A stretch of DNA of 64,000 bases from Clostridium bornimense (GTDB lineage Bacteria > Bacillota > Clostridia > Clostridiales > Clostridiaceae): assembly GCF_000577895.1 (NCBI RefSeq), contig NZ_HG917869.1, forward strand, positions 1-64,000. Reading direction: 5' to 3'. A program made the translations under genes and the position numbers. Numbering within the stretch: position 1 is the stretch's first letter; the number at the start of each line of letters is the position of its first letter. This document shows positions 1 through 8,130 of the stretch, piece after piece. The notes under the pieces are model-generated. The model was given only the letters and a program-made list of their open reading frames with translations. It did not search any database and was not told the origin of the DNA.

Positions 1-710
1 TAAGGAGGTGAATTTCTTTTTTCCTCCTCCCTAGCGGTGACTATAGTCTTTTATTATCCTGCCGCTAAGAAGGTGAATTTCTTTTTTCCTCCTCTCTAGC
101 GGTGACTATAGTCTTTTATTATCCTGCCGCTAAGGAGGTGAATTCATTTTTTCCTCCTCTCTAGCGGTGACTTTAACCTTTTATTCTTCTACCGCTAAGA
201 AGGTGAATTTCTTTTTCTTCCTCTCTAGCGATGATCATAGCCTTTTATTATCCTGCCGCTAAGGAGGTGAATTTCTTTTTCCTCCTCCCTAGCGGTGACT
301 ATAGTCTTTTATTATCCTGCCGCTAAGAAGGTGAATTTATTTTTTCCCCCTCTCTAGCGGTGACTATAGTCTTTTATTATCCTGCCGCTAAGGAGGTGAA
401 TTTCTTTTTCCTCCTCTCTAGCGGTGACTATAGTCTTTTATTATCCTGCCGCTAAGGAGGTGAATTTCTTTTTTCCCCCTCTCTAGCGGTGACTTTAACC
501 TTTTATTCTTCTACCGCTAAGAAGGTGAATTTCTTTTTTCCTCCTCTCTAGCGGTGACTATAGTCTTTTATTATCCTGCCGCTAAGGAGGTGAATTTATT
601 TTTCCTCCTCTATAGCGGTGACTTTAACCTTTTATTCTTCTACCGCTAAGAAGGTGAATTTCTTATTTTCTCCTCTATAGCGGTGATTATAACTTATATA
701 TTCTGCTATC
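1..710. repeat. Tandem array of eleven 64-65 bp units, each an inverted iteron pair
   Basis: Units begin at 1, 66, 131, 196, 260, 324, 389, 453, 518, 583 and 647; the last is degenerate. Each starts with TAAGGAGGTGAA or TAAGAAGGTGAA (completing CCGCTA with the previous unit) and contains the opposite-strand counterpart TCCTCCTCTCTAGCGG about 16 bp later. Every unit is therefore a head-to-head pair that could fold into a hairpin. Two spacer types exist, one around the palindrome GACTATAGTC and one around GACTTTAACC. Length changes are in a T run. The array reaches base 1 and may continue outside the window. The same CCGCTA/GGAGG core forms the direct iterons further right, so this is probably an initiator-binding or copy-control array. 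The function is inferred. Confidence 0.9.
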
Positions 711-730
711 AAAAAGGGCACTTATTTAAA

Positions 731-885
731 AACTGTCTAAAAAGTACCGCTAGAGAGGTGAAACTGTCTAAAAAATACCGCTAGAGAAGTCAAACTGTCT
801 AAAAAATGCCGCTAAGGAGGTAAACCTGTCCAAAAGATACCGCTAGAGAAGTAAAAGTGTCGCAAAAATACCGCTAGGAAGGCGA
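731..885 (+). repeat. Five contiguous 31-bp direct iterons
   Basis: Copies start at exactly 731, 762, 793, 824 and 855, a constant 31-bp period (about three helical turns). The pattern is AACTGTCTAAAAA, two to four variable bases, then CCGCTAGAGAGGTGA. The second half is the same core as in the array at 1-710. Constant spacing on one face of the helix is typical of iterons bound cooperatively by a plasmid initiator protein. The proposed binder is the protein encoded at 1405. Confidence 0.88.
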
Positions 886-886
886 A

Positions 887-1011
887 TTAAACTACTTAAC
901 CCTTTAAAAATAGGATTTTTTATATTAAGCAATCGTTTTCATTGCCTGAAATCAAAAAAAAAAATTTTTTTTTTTCATTATTTTTTTATGCAAAATTGCG
1001 TAATTTTATAA
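887..1011. other. AT-rich block with A11T11 palindrome, candidate unwinding element
   Basis: Between the phased iterons and the next iteron lies a very AT-rich stretch. It contains a GCAAT...ATTGC hairpin at 929-945 and an uninterrupted run of 11 A followed by 11 T at 954-975. Iterons flank it on both sides. In iteron origins the strand-opening element is usually such an AT-rich block beside the initiator sites. No convincing DnaA box (TTATCCACA-like) was found. The A11T11 palindrome could instead act as a terminator or a bend. Confidence 0.45.
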
Positions 1012-1312
1012 AACTGTCCAAAATGACACCGCTAAGGAGGTGAAAATGAAGTTATTTTTCCAGTTATTGTATTTCAAATGTCCCTTTTTATAAAACTGTC
1101 CAAAATGATACCGCTAAAGAGGTGAAAAAACTCATAAAATCTCATGAATTTTTATATTTTCTAAGAAAGAAATAAAGTATAATTTGCTCTCAAAACCTTA
1201 TAAATCAAGGCTTTTATAAAACTGTCCATAATTATTCCGCTAAGGAGGTGAAAATCCCGGGAACATGCATTGTTTCGTTAAAAGTGTCCAAAAAAAACAC
1301 CGCTAGAGAGGT
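1012..1312 (+). repeat. Four dispersed iterons
   Basis: Copies of the 31-bp element start at 1012, 1094, 1220 and 1282, each AA(C/G)TGTCC followed by CCGCTA(A/G)(A/G)GAGGT. Unlike the upstream block they are irregularly spaced, with about 30-95 bp of AT-rich DNA between them. They lie directly upstream of the promoter of the initiator candidate, a position suited to both origin handling and autoregulation. Confidence 0.85.
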
Positions 1313-1336
1313 TAATTTTTAAGTTTTTTTACCCTT

Positions 1337-1400
1337 TTGCAATCCTGGTAATATTCTTTTATTATAAGCTTATATAGGTATAAACGGTAAAGGAGGTGAA
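1337..1400 (+). promoter_or_regulatory. Promoter and iteron-derived ribosome site of the initiator gene
   Basis: A sigma-A-type promoter reads TTGCAA (1337-1342), 17 bp, TATTAT (1360-1365). Downstream, 1385-1400 reads CGGTAAAGGAGGTGAA, a degenerate iteron half that also supplies the AAGGAGGTG ribosome site six bases before the TTG start at 1405. An initiator bound to iterons could therefore cover its own promoter and 5' leader. Confidence 0.6.
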
Positions 1401-1404
1401 TTAA

Positions 1405-2490
1405 TTGGCTACTAAACTTAATAATGAACATATAGAAATAATTATGAATAAGTCTAAAAGTTATAACATATTTGATACATATATAGCTTTAGCTCATATA
1501 TCAAGAGAAGTTAATAAAAAATATTATATCCAAACATTTAGTGATAATAAAGCTGATATAGTAAATGAAGTAAAAAAATATATTAATGTTTCTTATAAAA
1601 CAATTTATAATAATATAGATGAGCTTATATCATTGGGTATTTTAAAATATAACAATGATTTATCAAGTTGGACTTTAGTAGGTATGGAAAATATGATTAA
1701 ACCTAAAACTTCTACTGATGAAGACAAAATAAACTTAAAGGGTTTTACTAGAATACGTGATTTTTTCTTTAAACCACAATTTCAAAATATGAAAGCAAGA
1801 GAAAAACGCTTAGTTATATTTTTAGCTCAACTTTGTGATTCAAAGGCTTCTAGATCATATTCTGAATTCAAAATGAATTTATTTAATCCTAAAAGTCGTT
1901 GGATGGATATTCTTAAAACTAAATGTAAATATTATGCTAAAAATACAGTAGAACATATGTTAAATAAATATAATGATATATTTAAAGATAATTCAGAGGA
2001 ACTTAGAAATAAAGATTTAGCCCCTAAAAAAGTAAGTAGATTTAAGTTTTCTTTTAAATGTAATGCCTTAAGAGAGGCTAATAATACCGATGATCAATAC
2101 GAGTTAATTGAACTGTATAATAGTAAAGAATTAGCTCTGATAAAAGAAAAAGCTAGTTTTGCTGAAGTTACTCTTAATAAAAAGCAAATTGTACACTTAG
2201 TTAGAGCAATATCTACATTAAAGCAATGGTTCTTAAAAGAAAGAGTTGTTCAAATAATTATTAATAAATATAGAGCTATACAAGTTCATAAGAGCAGAGA
2301 GCCTATTAATTCTCTTCCAGCTTATGTAACAGCTGTTGTAAAGGCAGTATTCAATGAATTTTCAGATTTTAAGAATAGTCATAAACATCTTAGCGGCTAC
2401 GGCGTTGGTGAGACCTTTTTATACAATTCAGAAAATGATTATGAATCTACTGTAGATAATGATATATTATCAATTTTAAATATAATTTAG
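1405..2490 (+). CDS. Putative replication initiator (winged-helix Rep-like protein)
   Basis: This 361-residue protein is proposed to bind the iterons upstream and start replication. No named family is recognised with certainty, so the call rests on context and fold signs. Residues about 20-95 look like a winged helix: helices separated by short turns, a recognition-helix-like SYKTIYNNIDEL near residue 70, then a beta-wing region ending in SSWTL. A second basic helical region follows (about 110-240). The C-terminus is rich in Lys, Asn and Asp with no membrane segment. The TTG start is chosen because AAGGAGGTG lies six bases upstream, inside a degenerate iteron. A terminator pair follows. It could also be a partition or transcription factor, but a basic winged-helix protein directly downstream of phased iterons and an AT-rich block is the classic arrangement for a plasmid or chromid initiator. 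Confidence 0.6.
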   Translation: MATKLNNEHIEIIMNKSKSYNIFDTYIALAHISREVNKKYYIQTFSDNKADIVNEVKKYINVSYKTIYNNIDELISLGILKYNNDLSSWTLVGMENMIKPKTSTDEDKINLKGFTRIRDFFFKPQFQNMKAREKRLVIFLAQLCDSKASRSYSEFKMNLFNPKSRWMDILKTKCKYYAKNTVEHMLNKYNDIFKDNSEELRNKDLAPKKVSRFKFSFKCNALREANNTDDQYELIELYNSKELALIKEKASFAEVTLNKKQIVHLVRAISTLKQWFLKERVVQIIINKYRAIQVHKSREPINSLPAYVTAVVKAVFNEFSDFKNSHKHLSGYGVGETFLYNSENDYESTVDNDILSILNII

Positions 2491-2491
2491 T

Positions 2492-2525
2492 GCCTTACTT
2501 AAAAAATTCACTTTTTTAGTAAGGC
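2492..2525 (+). terminator. Hairpin just after the initiator gene
   Basis: GCCTTACT... pairs with ...AGTAAGGC around an A-rich/T-rich centre, starting one base after the stop codon. It has no long T tail but can act together with the stronger hairpin at 2548. Confidence 0.55.
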
Positions 2526-2547
2526 TATTAGTGTTTACCTTTTAATT

Positions 2548-2588
2548 AAAAAATAAGATGTAAGTTATAGCTTACATCTTATTTTTTT
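2548..2588. terminator. Strong bidirectional terminator
   Basis: AAATAAGATGTAAG and CTTACATCTTATTT are exact inverted arms around TTATAG, with A and T runs on the two sides. It should stop transcription leaving the initiator gene and isolate it from the repeat region to the right. Confidence 0.85.
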
Positions 2589-2620
2589 GTTTATATTCTT
2601 TATTTTTAGTATCAATTTTC

Positions 2621-2869
2621 AATAACTTTGTAAAGTTATTTATTTTTTTTGACTTTCTTAGAAAAGTTATTTAATTTTTATATAATAAATTGTAAAGTTA
2701 TATAAAAACAATTAAATTTATGAAAAGTCATTTATTTTTTACTGAAATTAATGTAAAGTTATTTAAGAGTAAATAATTATTTGAAAAGTTATTTAATATT
2801 AAGGCAATACAAAGAAAAGTTATTAAATAAATTAATAAAGTTGTTTAATTTGTTAATATAGTTGTTTAA
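2621..2869 (+). repeat. Nine 13-14 bp repeats phased at about 31 and 21 bp
   Basis: Copies of (G/A)(T/A)AAAGTT(A/G)TTTAA begin at 2630, 2661, 2692, 2722, 2753, 2783, 2814, 2835 and 2856. The steps are 31, 31, 30, 31, 30, 31, 21 and 21 bp, whole numbers of helical turns (three, then two). The first copy abuts an inverted half-site AATAACTTT at 2621. The core differs from the iterons at 731-1312, so a different protein is implied. Phased short repeats next to a replication gene suggest a centromere-like partition site or a regulator array. No par genes are visible in this window. Confidence 0.85.
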
Positions 2870-3125
2870 TTTTTCTGTAATACTATAAAAATTAAATTTT
2901 CAATAAACCCTTGATACTTCTGGTTTAAGATACAATTAATCATATAGATAAATTGTATGTATATAAAAGTAATTGTATGTTTAAATATTAAGAGTAAGTA
3001 TATAGATTAACTATTCCCATTTGTAAATTTTCAAAACAGATAATTTGAAATAATAAAAATATATATTTATAAAAGTAATAATTAATAGATCATTATAAGT
3101 TATTTGAAACCATTTATTGAGTTTT

Positions 3126-3153
3126 ATGATATTATATGATATTATAATATCAT
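3126..3153 (+). promoter_or_regulatory. Palindromic operator over the natA-like promoter
   Basis: ATGATATTATAATATCAT (3136-3153) is a perfect 18-bp palindrome containing the -10 hexamer TATAAT (3143-3148). An extra half-site ATGATATTAT precedes it at 3126. The position suggests repression of the ABC exporter genes by a dimeric regulator not encoded nearby. Confidence 0.55.
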
Positions 3154-3185
3154 TAATAGTTTTATATAGATATTAGGAGGGTATT

Positions 3186-3917
3186 ATGTTAGAAGTTAAA
3201 AATCTTTCGAAAAAATTCAAAGCATTTACAGCTGTAGATGATATAAGCTTTGAAGTTAATCCAGGTGAGATTGTAGGTCTTTTAGGTGAAAATGGAGCTG
3301 GAAAGACAACAACAATGAGAGTTATAGCAACAATGATGACACCATCAAATGGAGATGTTAAGGTAAATAATTTTACTATAACAAAGGATCCAGATAAAGT
3401 AAGAAAAAACTTAGGAGTACTTTTTGGTGGAGATGTAGGCTTATATGATAGACTTACAGCAAGAGAAAATATAGCCTATTTTGCTGAGCTTAACGGACTA
3501 TCAAAAGTAGAGACTGAAGAAAGAATAAGGTATCTCGCAAAAGCTTGTCAAATTACAGATTTTATGGACAAGAAGGCAAAAGGATTTTCAAGGGGTATGA
3601 GACAAAAGGTATCTATAGCGCGTTCTATAGTTCATGATCCTAAAGTTATGTTATTTGATGAACCAACTACTGGCCTTGATATTTCTGCTGCTAGATCAAT
3701 TCATGATTTTATAAGACAATGTAAAAAAGAAGGTAAAGCAATATTATTATCATCTCATTCTATGTATGAGATAGAAAAATTATGTGATAGGGTAATAATG
3801 ATGCATAAGGGTAAAGTGATAGAATCAGGTACTCTAGATGACATTAGAGAAAAGTATAATAATTCAGATTTAGAAGAAGTATTTGTAAGTCTTATCGGAG
3901 GTGGAAACGATGAATAA
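3186..3917 (+). CDS. natA: ABC transporter ATP-binding protein, NatA-like
   Basis: Cytoplasmic ATPase of an ABC-2-type exporter, 243 residues. Walker A is GENGAGKT at 34-41, the signature FSRGMRQ at 134-140, Walker B VMLFDE at 154-159 followed by the D-loop TGLD, and the switch histidine is in LSSHS near 187. Length and motifs fit the NatA/CcmA class that energises NatB-type permeases. AGGAGGG lies just upstream of the ATG. The gene overlaps the permease start by 8 bases, so the two are translated as one unit. Sodium export is the known role of the Bacillus NatAB pair; the substrate here is inferred only from similarity. A palindromic operator covers the likely promoter. Confidence 0.85.
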   Translation: MLEVKNLSKKFKAFTAVDDISFEVNPGEIVGLLGENGAGKTTTMRVIATMMTPSNGDVKVNNFTITKDPDKVRKNLGVLFGGDVGLYDRLTARENIAYFAELNGLSKVETEERIRYLAKACQITDFMDKKAKGFSRGMRQKVSIARSIVHDPKVMLFDEPTTGLDISAARSIHDFIRQCKKEGKAILLSSHSMYEIEKLCDRVIMMHKGKVIESGTLDDIREKYNNSDLEEVFVSLIGGGNDE

Positions 3918-5097
3918 GATGTGGAGCATAGTATTTAAAAAGGAAATAAAAGATTTCTTTAGAGATAAAAAAACAGTATTTACCACTATATTTATGCCAA
4001 TAATTATGATGGTGGGAATGTTTGGACTATCTTTTACATTAGGAAACAAACAAATGAAAGAAGTAGAAGAAAACTTTACAATGATTTTAAAAGATAATGG
4101 TAATAGTGCCATTAGTGAATACATAAAAGAGCAAAAAGGTGTCAAAATCGTTGATAAAACTGATATAACTGCAGCTATTGAAGATGGAAGTATTAAGGTA
4201 GCAATAGAGATTCCTGAAGGATTTGATAAAGCTGTAGAGGAAGGAACTGTTCCATCAGTTAAGGTTTATTATGATAATGCTACAGATTCAGGAACTACAG
4301 CTATTTCTAGAGCAAATGAAATAATAGATGGTTATAAAGATACTATAGTAAAGGACAATTTATCAAAATTAAATGTACCAGATTCTGCATTAGAACCAAT
4401 TGGAGTAGAAATGGTAGGAATAAAGAAAGGTGATGATACCTCAAATTCTATTTCTATGATGATAGGAATGATGTTACCATATATAATATTACTTTTTGGT
4501 GCATCAGGTGTAATGAGCATAGCAACGGATTTAGGAGCCGGTGAAAAGGAAAGAGGTACCCTAGAACCTTTATTAACTACAAAGGCTGGTAGAGGGGCTA
4601 TAGTGACAGGAAAATTACTTGCTTGTACTGTAGTAGGGTTAATAAACTCATTATCAATAATAGTGGCATTACTAGGGGGACTATTATTATTACCGGAAAT
4701 GATGGGAATGTCATTACCTATTAATGTGACAGTAACTCAAATACTTTCTGTAGGATTATTAACAGTATTTCTTGCAATATTATATTCAGCAATATTTTTA
4801 TCATTATCCTTTGTTGCAAAAACTTTTAAGGAAGCACAAACTTTTGCGTCTTTTGGTATGATAGCTACTGTTATACCAGCTATGATATTAATGTTTGCTA
4901 ATGTAAGAACTGTAGGAACTATAGATTTTATAATTCCTTTATATAATGTCGGATTATTAATGAAGATGATTTTATTAGAAATAGTTTCAACAAATCAAAT
5001 AGTAATAGTAACAATAAGTACCCTTGTATATGCTATTTTAGCTGTAGTAGGAACAAAATATCTTCTTTCTAAAGAAGAAGTTATTTTTAGAGGATAG
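3910..5097 (+). CDS. natB: ABC-2 permease, NatB-like
   Basis: Membrane partner of the preceding ATPase, about 395 residues. A first membrane helix (near 20-45) is followed by a long extracytoplasmic region (about 45-190) with alternating charged stretches. A cluster of five helices follows, starting at SMMIGMMLPYIILLFG and ending near KYLLSKEE. The cytoplasmic KERGTLEPLL stretch is typical of NatB/ABC-2 permeases. The ATG at 3910 is preferred over the GTG nine bases earlier because GGAGGTG (3897-3903) is ideally spaced for it. The start lies inside the end of the ATPase gene. Likely exports Na+ or a small toxic molecule. Confidence 0.82.
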   Translation: MNKMWSIVFKKEIKDFFRDKKTVFTTIFMPIIMMVGMFGLSFTLGNKQMKEVEENFTMILKDNGNSAISEYIKEQKGVKIVDKTDITAAIEDGSIKVAIEIPEGFDKAVEEGTVPSVKVYYDNATDSGTTAISRANEIIDGYKDTIVKDNLSKLNVPDSALEPIGVEMVGIKKGDDTSNSISMMIGMMLPYIILLFGASGVMSIATDLGAGEKERGTLEPLLTTKAGRGAIVTGKLLACTVVGLINSLSIIVALLGGLLLLPEMMGMSLPINVTVTQILSVGLLTVFLAILYSAIFLSLSFVAKTFKEAQTFASFGMIATVIPAMILMFANVRTVGTIDFIIPLYNVGLLMKMILLEIVSTNQIVIVTISTLVYAILAVVGTKYLLSKEEVIFRG

Positions 5098-5192
5098 AGA
5101 TTTCAAGTCATAGAGTATATGGGACAAGGCTCAAGATTTACAACTACTTATTTATAACAGCTGTTAATATGAGCAAATTATATAAAGTAAAG

Positions 5193-5239
5193 GTCGATGC
5201 ATCATTAAGTTATTTAAGATGTATCGACTTTTTATTTTT
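5193..5239 (+). terminator. Terminator of the NatAB-like operon
   Basis: GTCGATGCATC and GATGTATCGAC form a stem followed by TTTTTATTTTT. Confidence 0.8.
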
Positions 5240-5332
5240 ATGCATAAATGTAAAATTATATGTAAATATATCGAAATAATTAACGAAAATTTAGTATAAT
5301 CATTATTACTTAAGATTTAGGGGGAATGATTT

Positions 5333-6016
5333 ATGGAAGTATTGATAAGATATAAGGAATCAGAATACATTAAACTACAAACGATTTCAGTGATAGGTTC
5401 TTTTAATAATTATGATAAGAGTAAAGGCTATATGAAAAAGGAAAATGGTATATGGTACTATAAAATTAATTTAGGACCAGGGAAGCATTATTATAAGTTC
5501 ATAATAAATGATGAATTAATCATCAATGATCCAGAAGCTAATATGTATTTTCCTGATGAAAATGAAGAACTATGGTCAGTTATAGTTATTAATGATAATG
5601 ATGAAAGAATGTACAATAATGAAGAATATTCAGTTCATATAGATTCATATATGATAACTAATTATATCAGTGAGGAAGAAAAGGTAATTAACAAAAAAGT
5701 ATTTAGTATAGTGTCTGATAAAAAGATAGTAACTAGATTTAAGTTTAATAATGTTACAGGGATACATACAGTGGTAGTAGCATGGTTTACTCCAGATGAT
5801 GAGTTATTTCAATATAGTGAAAATAATTTATTTGCTCCAAATAGGGAGCATGAAGGTTTTATGTGGTTTTGGCTTGATCTAGATGATAATAAACATAGAT
5901 TAAAGTTAGGAAAATGGAAGATAAAAATGTTTATTGATGGACAATTTATTTTAGAAGATGAAATTAAAATATTAAATCTAAATACATATTCTTCAATGGG
6001 GAAAATTAATTTTTGA
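5333..6016 (+). CDS. Glycan-binding (CBM48/AMPK-beta-like) domain protein
   Basis: This 227-residue cytoplasmic protein begins with an early-set domain of the glycogen-binding type (residues about 10-95). It shows V(I)GSFNNYD near 21, a WYYKINL strand, then PGKHYYKFIINDELIINDPEA, the arrangement seen in CBM48 and AMPK-beta domains. A second beta-rich domain (about 110-225) has several Trp/Phe residues and no catalytic motif I recognise. There is no signal peptide. AGGGGG precedes the ATG, and a TATAAT lies at 5295. The gene stops 15 bases before the next, which is probably co-transcribed. It may bind intracellular glycogen-like polymer (granulose in clostridia) or act as a regulatory subunit. 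The ligand is inferred. Confidence 0.6.
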   Translation: MEVLIRYKESEYIKLQTISVIGSFNNYDKSKGYMKKENGIWYYKINLGPGKHYYKFIINDELIINDPEANMYFPDENEELWSVIVINDNDERMYNNEEYSVHIDSYMITNYISEEEKVINKKVFSIVSDKKIVTRFKFNNVTGIHTVVVAWFTPDDELFQYSENNLFAPNREHEGFMWFWLDLDDNKHRLKLGKWKIKMFIDGQFILEDEIKILNLNTYSSMGKINF

Positions 6017-6031
6017 TGGGAGGAAAGAGAT

Positions 6032-7036
6032 ATGATTACTATTTCTAAAGAGATATTAACAAATAATTACATTACTAAAACAAATAATAGGGTTGTAGAA
6101 AACAACGAAATACAAAATAATAATCAATATGTAGAGACTGATATAAAATTTTCAGCTAATAAGAAGGTCGATGCCACAAAAAGTTCAGATAATAAATTAG
6201 AATCTATTTTTTCAGCGGTAAAGGCTATAAGTAATTCATTAACATCAATTGCTGATAATGTAGGTAAAACTGTTGTTACAATAGGTAAAAATGTTGGAGA
6301 CTCAGTAACAAAGGTTTCTAAGAGTGTTATAGATGCATCTAATAGTATTACAAAGACTATAGAAGATGTTTCAGAATCTGTAACAAATAATATTACTGAT
6401 ACAGCAAAGAAGGTAGCAAGCACAGTAAAACAAGTTACAACCACTGCCGCCTCTTTAAAAGATACGGCAGAGGATATAGTTAATTCTGCTACTAGTTTTG
6501 TAAGTACAGGAATAAATACTGCTGTTACAGTTGGAAAAGAAGTAGGAAATATTGCATCTGTGGTTACTATTTCAGCTGCAAGTATAAAGGGCACTATAGA
6601 TAGTCCTACTATAGGTTTAATTGGAAAAGTAGTAAACACTGCAGGAATAGTTAAAGGTGCATATGATTCTATTGATAAATCTGTAAGAAATATTTCAGCT
6701 TCTGTTACTGATGGATATGCAAGGATGAAAGGTGATTATGATAATATTGTTAGTGACATTGAGAAATCACTATCACCTATTAATGAGATAAAAGATTCTA
6801 TAATAACTACCAGTGAAGAAGTGATAGATACAGTTACTTTTGTAGCAAATACAGTTAAGAATGGTTCTACTGATGTTATTAACACAGCAAAAGACTATGC
6901 TAGAAATATAGGAAAGATCATAGGAGATACTATTGAAGATTCAAGAACAGCAGTTAAGGAAGCATATGAGAATATAAAAGATAATATTAATAATATAGAG
7001 GAAGTAAGTAATAATTTTAATTTTCAATTCGCATAG
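6032..7036 (+). CDS. Low-complexity amphipathic-helix protein, LEA/phasin-like
   Basis: A 334-residue protein of unknown function with no signal peptide or membrane helix. From about residue 55 to 330 it is an almost continuous chain of Ser/Thr/Val/Ala-rich helical repeats of roughly 11 residues. Recurrent words are VGKTV, VTKVSKSV, ITDTAKKV and LKDTAEDI. Trp and Cys are absent and Pro is rare. The pattern resembles late-embryogenesis-abundant, perilipin-like and phasin-like proteins that coat lipid or polymer surfaces or protect against drying. GGGAGG lies before the ATG, and the glycan-binding-domain gene is 15 bases upstream. The context allows a coat protein of a storage granule, but nothing in the sequence proves it. 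Confidence 0.55.
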   Translation: MITISKEILTNNYITKTNNRVVENNEIQNNNQYVETDIKFSANKKVDATKSSDNKLESIFSAVKAISNSLTSIADNVGKTVVTIGKNVGDSVTKVSKSVIDASNSITKTIEDVSESVTNNITDTAKKVASTVKQVTTTAASLKDTAEDIVNSATSFVSTGINTAVTVGKEVGNIASVVTISAASIKGTIDSPTIGLIGKVVNTAGIVKGAYDSIDKSVRNISASVTDGYARMKGDYDNIVSDIEKSLSPINEIKDSIITTSEEVIDTVTFVANTVKNGSTDVINTAKDYARNIGKIIGDTIEDSRTAVKEAYENIKDNINNIEEVSNNFNFQFA

Positions 7037-7097
7037 AATATAATAGATGAATCACAATAGTCTTCTATATAAAGATTTTGAATAGAGATATTATAAA

Positions 7098-7150
7098 GGG
7101 GCTGTCGCAATAGCAAATGAAAATTTGTAGGCGAGAGTCCCATTATATTT
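7098..7150 (+). terminator. GGGGCTGTCGC-type nested terminator
   Basis: GGGGCTGTCGC pairs with GCGAGAGTCCC around an inner GCAAAT/ATTTGT stem. A closely related hairpin (GGGCTGTCGCA/TGCGATAGCTC) terminates the catalase gene at 42037, so this is a recurrent terminator family. Confidence 0.75.
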
Positions 7151-7262
7151 TAATAATTATTTTGTGCATCTTAGATGGTATAAAATACAACTTACCATAT
7201 ATAGTATTGTTTTTTAATTAATAACAATATATATTATTATTAAATTTATTTGGAGGTGGGCT

Positions 7263-7703
7263 ATGGAGGTTAGGGTAGAAGAATTTATTGAAGGTAAAGA
7301 AGAGATAGTTATTCGTTGTAAGAAAAAAACAAATTATATTGATGGATTAATTAAATATATAAATGGATATCACAAAAAAATGTCTGTAATCGATGATGGA
7401 AAGATAGTTTTGATAGATCCTAAAGAGGTTTACTATTTTGAAAGTGTAGATAATATAGTTTTTGTATATTTAAAAGATCAAATTTACCAAAGTAAGTATA
7501 CATTAAGTGAATTAACAGAAAAATTAAGCCAGTGTGGTTTTTTTAGATGTAGTAAATCTATGGTTATAAATATTAATACTATTCTATCGTTAAAGAGCCA
7601 AGCAGGAAATAGAATAGATGCAACTTTGAAAAATGGCGAGCATATCGTTATCTCTAGGAGATATGCGAAAGAGTTTCGAAGAATACTAGGAGGTGAACAA
7701 TGA
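7263..7703 (+). CDS. LytTR-family DNA-binding regulator without receiver domain
   Basis: A 146-residue transcription factor. Residues about 45-143 form a LytTR domain (GKIVLIDPKEVYYFES, then FFRCSKSMVINI and HIVISRRYAKEFRRIL near the end). The N-terminus is too short for a response-regulator receiver. GGAGGTGGGCT lies before the ATG. The stop overlaps the start of the next gene (ATGA), and AGGAGGTG sits inside its 3' end. In known LytTR regulatory systems a stand-alone LytTR protein is held inactive by a membrane partner encoded next to it. The DUF3021 protein fits that part, and the ABC exporter downstream is the likely target. Confidence 0.85.
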   Translation: MEVRVEEFIEGKEEIVIRCKKKTNYIDGLIKYINGYHKKMSVIDDGKIVLIDPKEVYYFESVDNIVFVYLKDQIYQSKYTLSELTEKLSQCGFFRCSKSMVININTILSLKSQAGNRIDATLKNGEHIVISRRYAKEFRRILGGEQ

Positions 7704-8128
7704 TGAATAAGTTATTAAAATACTTTACATGGGAGCTTAATACCGAATTTATTGCATCAGGGTATTGTATAGCTATAGTATCGTTATACAGTATATTTAA
7801 TTTATTATTAGGCATAAAAACTGTTGAAATAATAGTTATGCTGGAGATGTTTTGTACTTCATATATTATCACCATTGTTCAGAAATTAATTTATAAAGAT
7901 GATAGTACAATAAGAATGATTTTGTGGTACATATTATCAATGATAATATCAATTGTACCAGCTGTAGTATTTCAGTGGTTTAGTAAATTAAATCTTATAA
8001 TGTATGCTATTTTCATGTTTTTAGCACTTATAGTGGTTCATGTGGGATTACATTTTGCAAGTAAAATAGATAGTAAAAATCTTAATGAAGCATTACTGCA
8101 ATATCAAGAAAATCATAAGGAGGGATAG
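7700..8128 (+). CDS. DUF3021 membrane protein, likely partner of the LytTR regulator
   Basis: A 142-residue protein with four predicted membrane helices (about 20-40, 45-65, 73-95 and 103-122) and a short charged C-terminus. Size, topology and position behind a LytTR gene match DUF3021 proteins. ATGATGAAT gives two possible adjacent starts; the first overlaps the upstream stop by four bases. Likely role: membrane sensor or inhibitor controlling the LytTR protein. The next gene begins three bases after this stop, so all four genes form one operon. Confidence 0.8.
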   Translation: MMNKLLKYFTWELNTEFIASGYCIAIVSLYSIFNLLLGIKTVEIIVMLEMFCTSYIITIVQKLIYKDDSTIRMILWYILSMIISIVPAVVFQWFSKLNLIMYAIFMFLALIVVHVGLHFASKIDSKNLNEALLQYQENHKEG

Positions 8129-8130
8129 AT

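Noticed and set aside
1-710. CRISPR array
   Set aside because: The 64-65 bp units are repeated along their whole length with no unique spacers, and no cas gene is present.
3186-5097. Certain assignment as a sodium pump
   Set aside because: NatAB resemblance is clear for the protein class, but no residue visible here fixes Na+ as substrate.
6124-6639. Long antisense open frame opposite the helical-repeat protein
   Set aside because: A by-product of the biased, repetitive composition; no ribosome site, and the plus strand has a convincing start and operon context.
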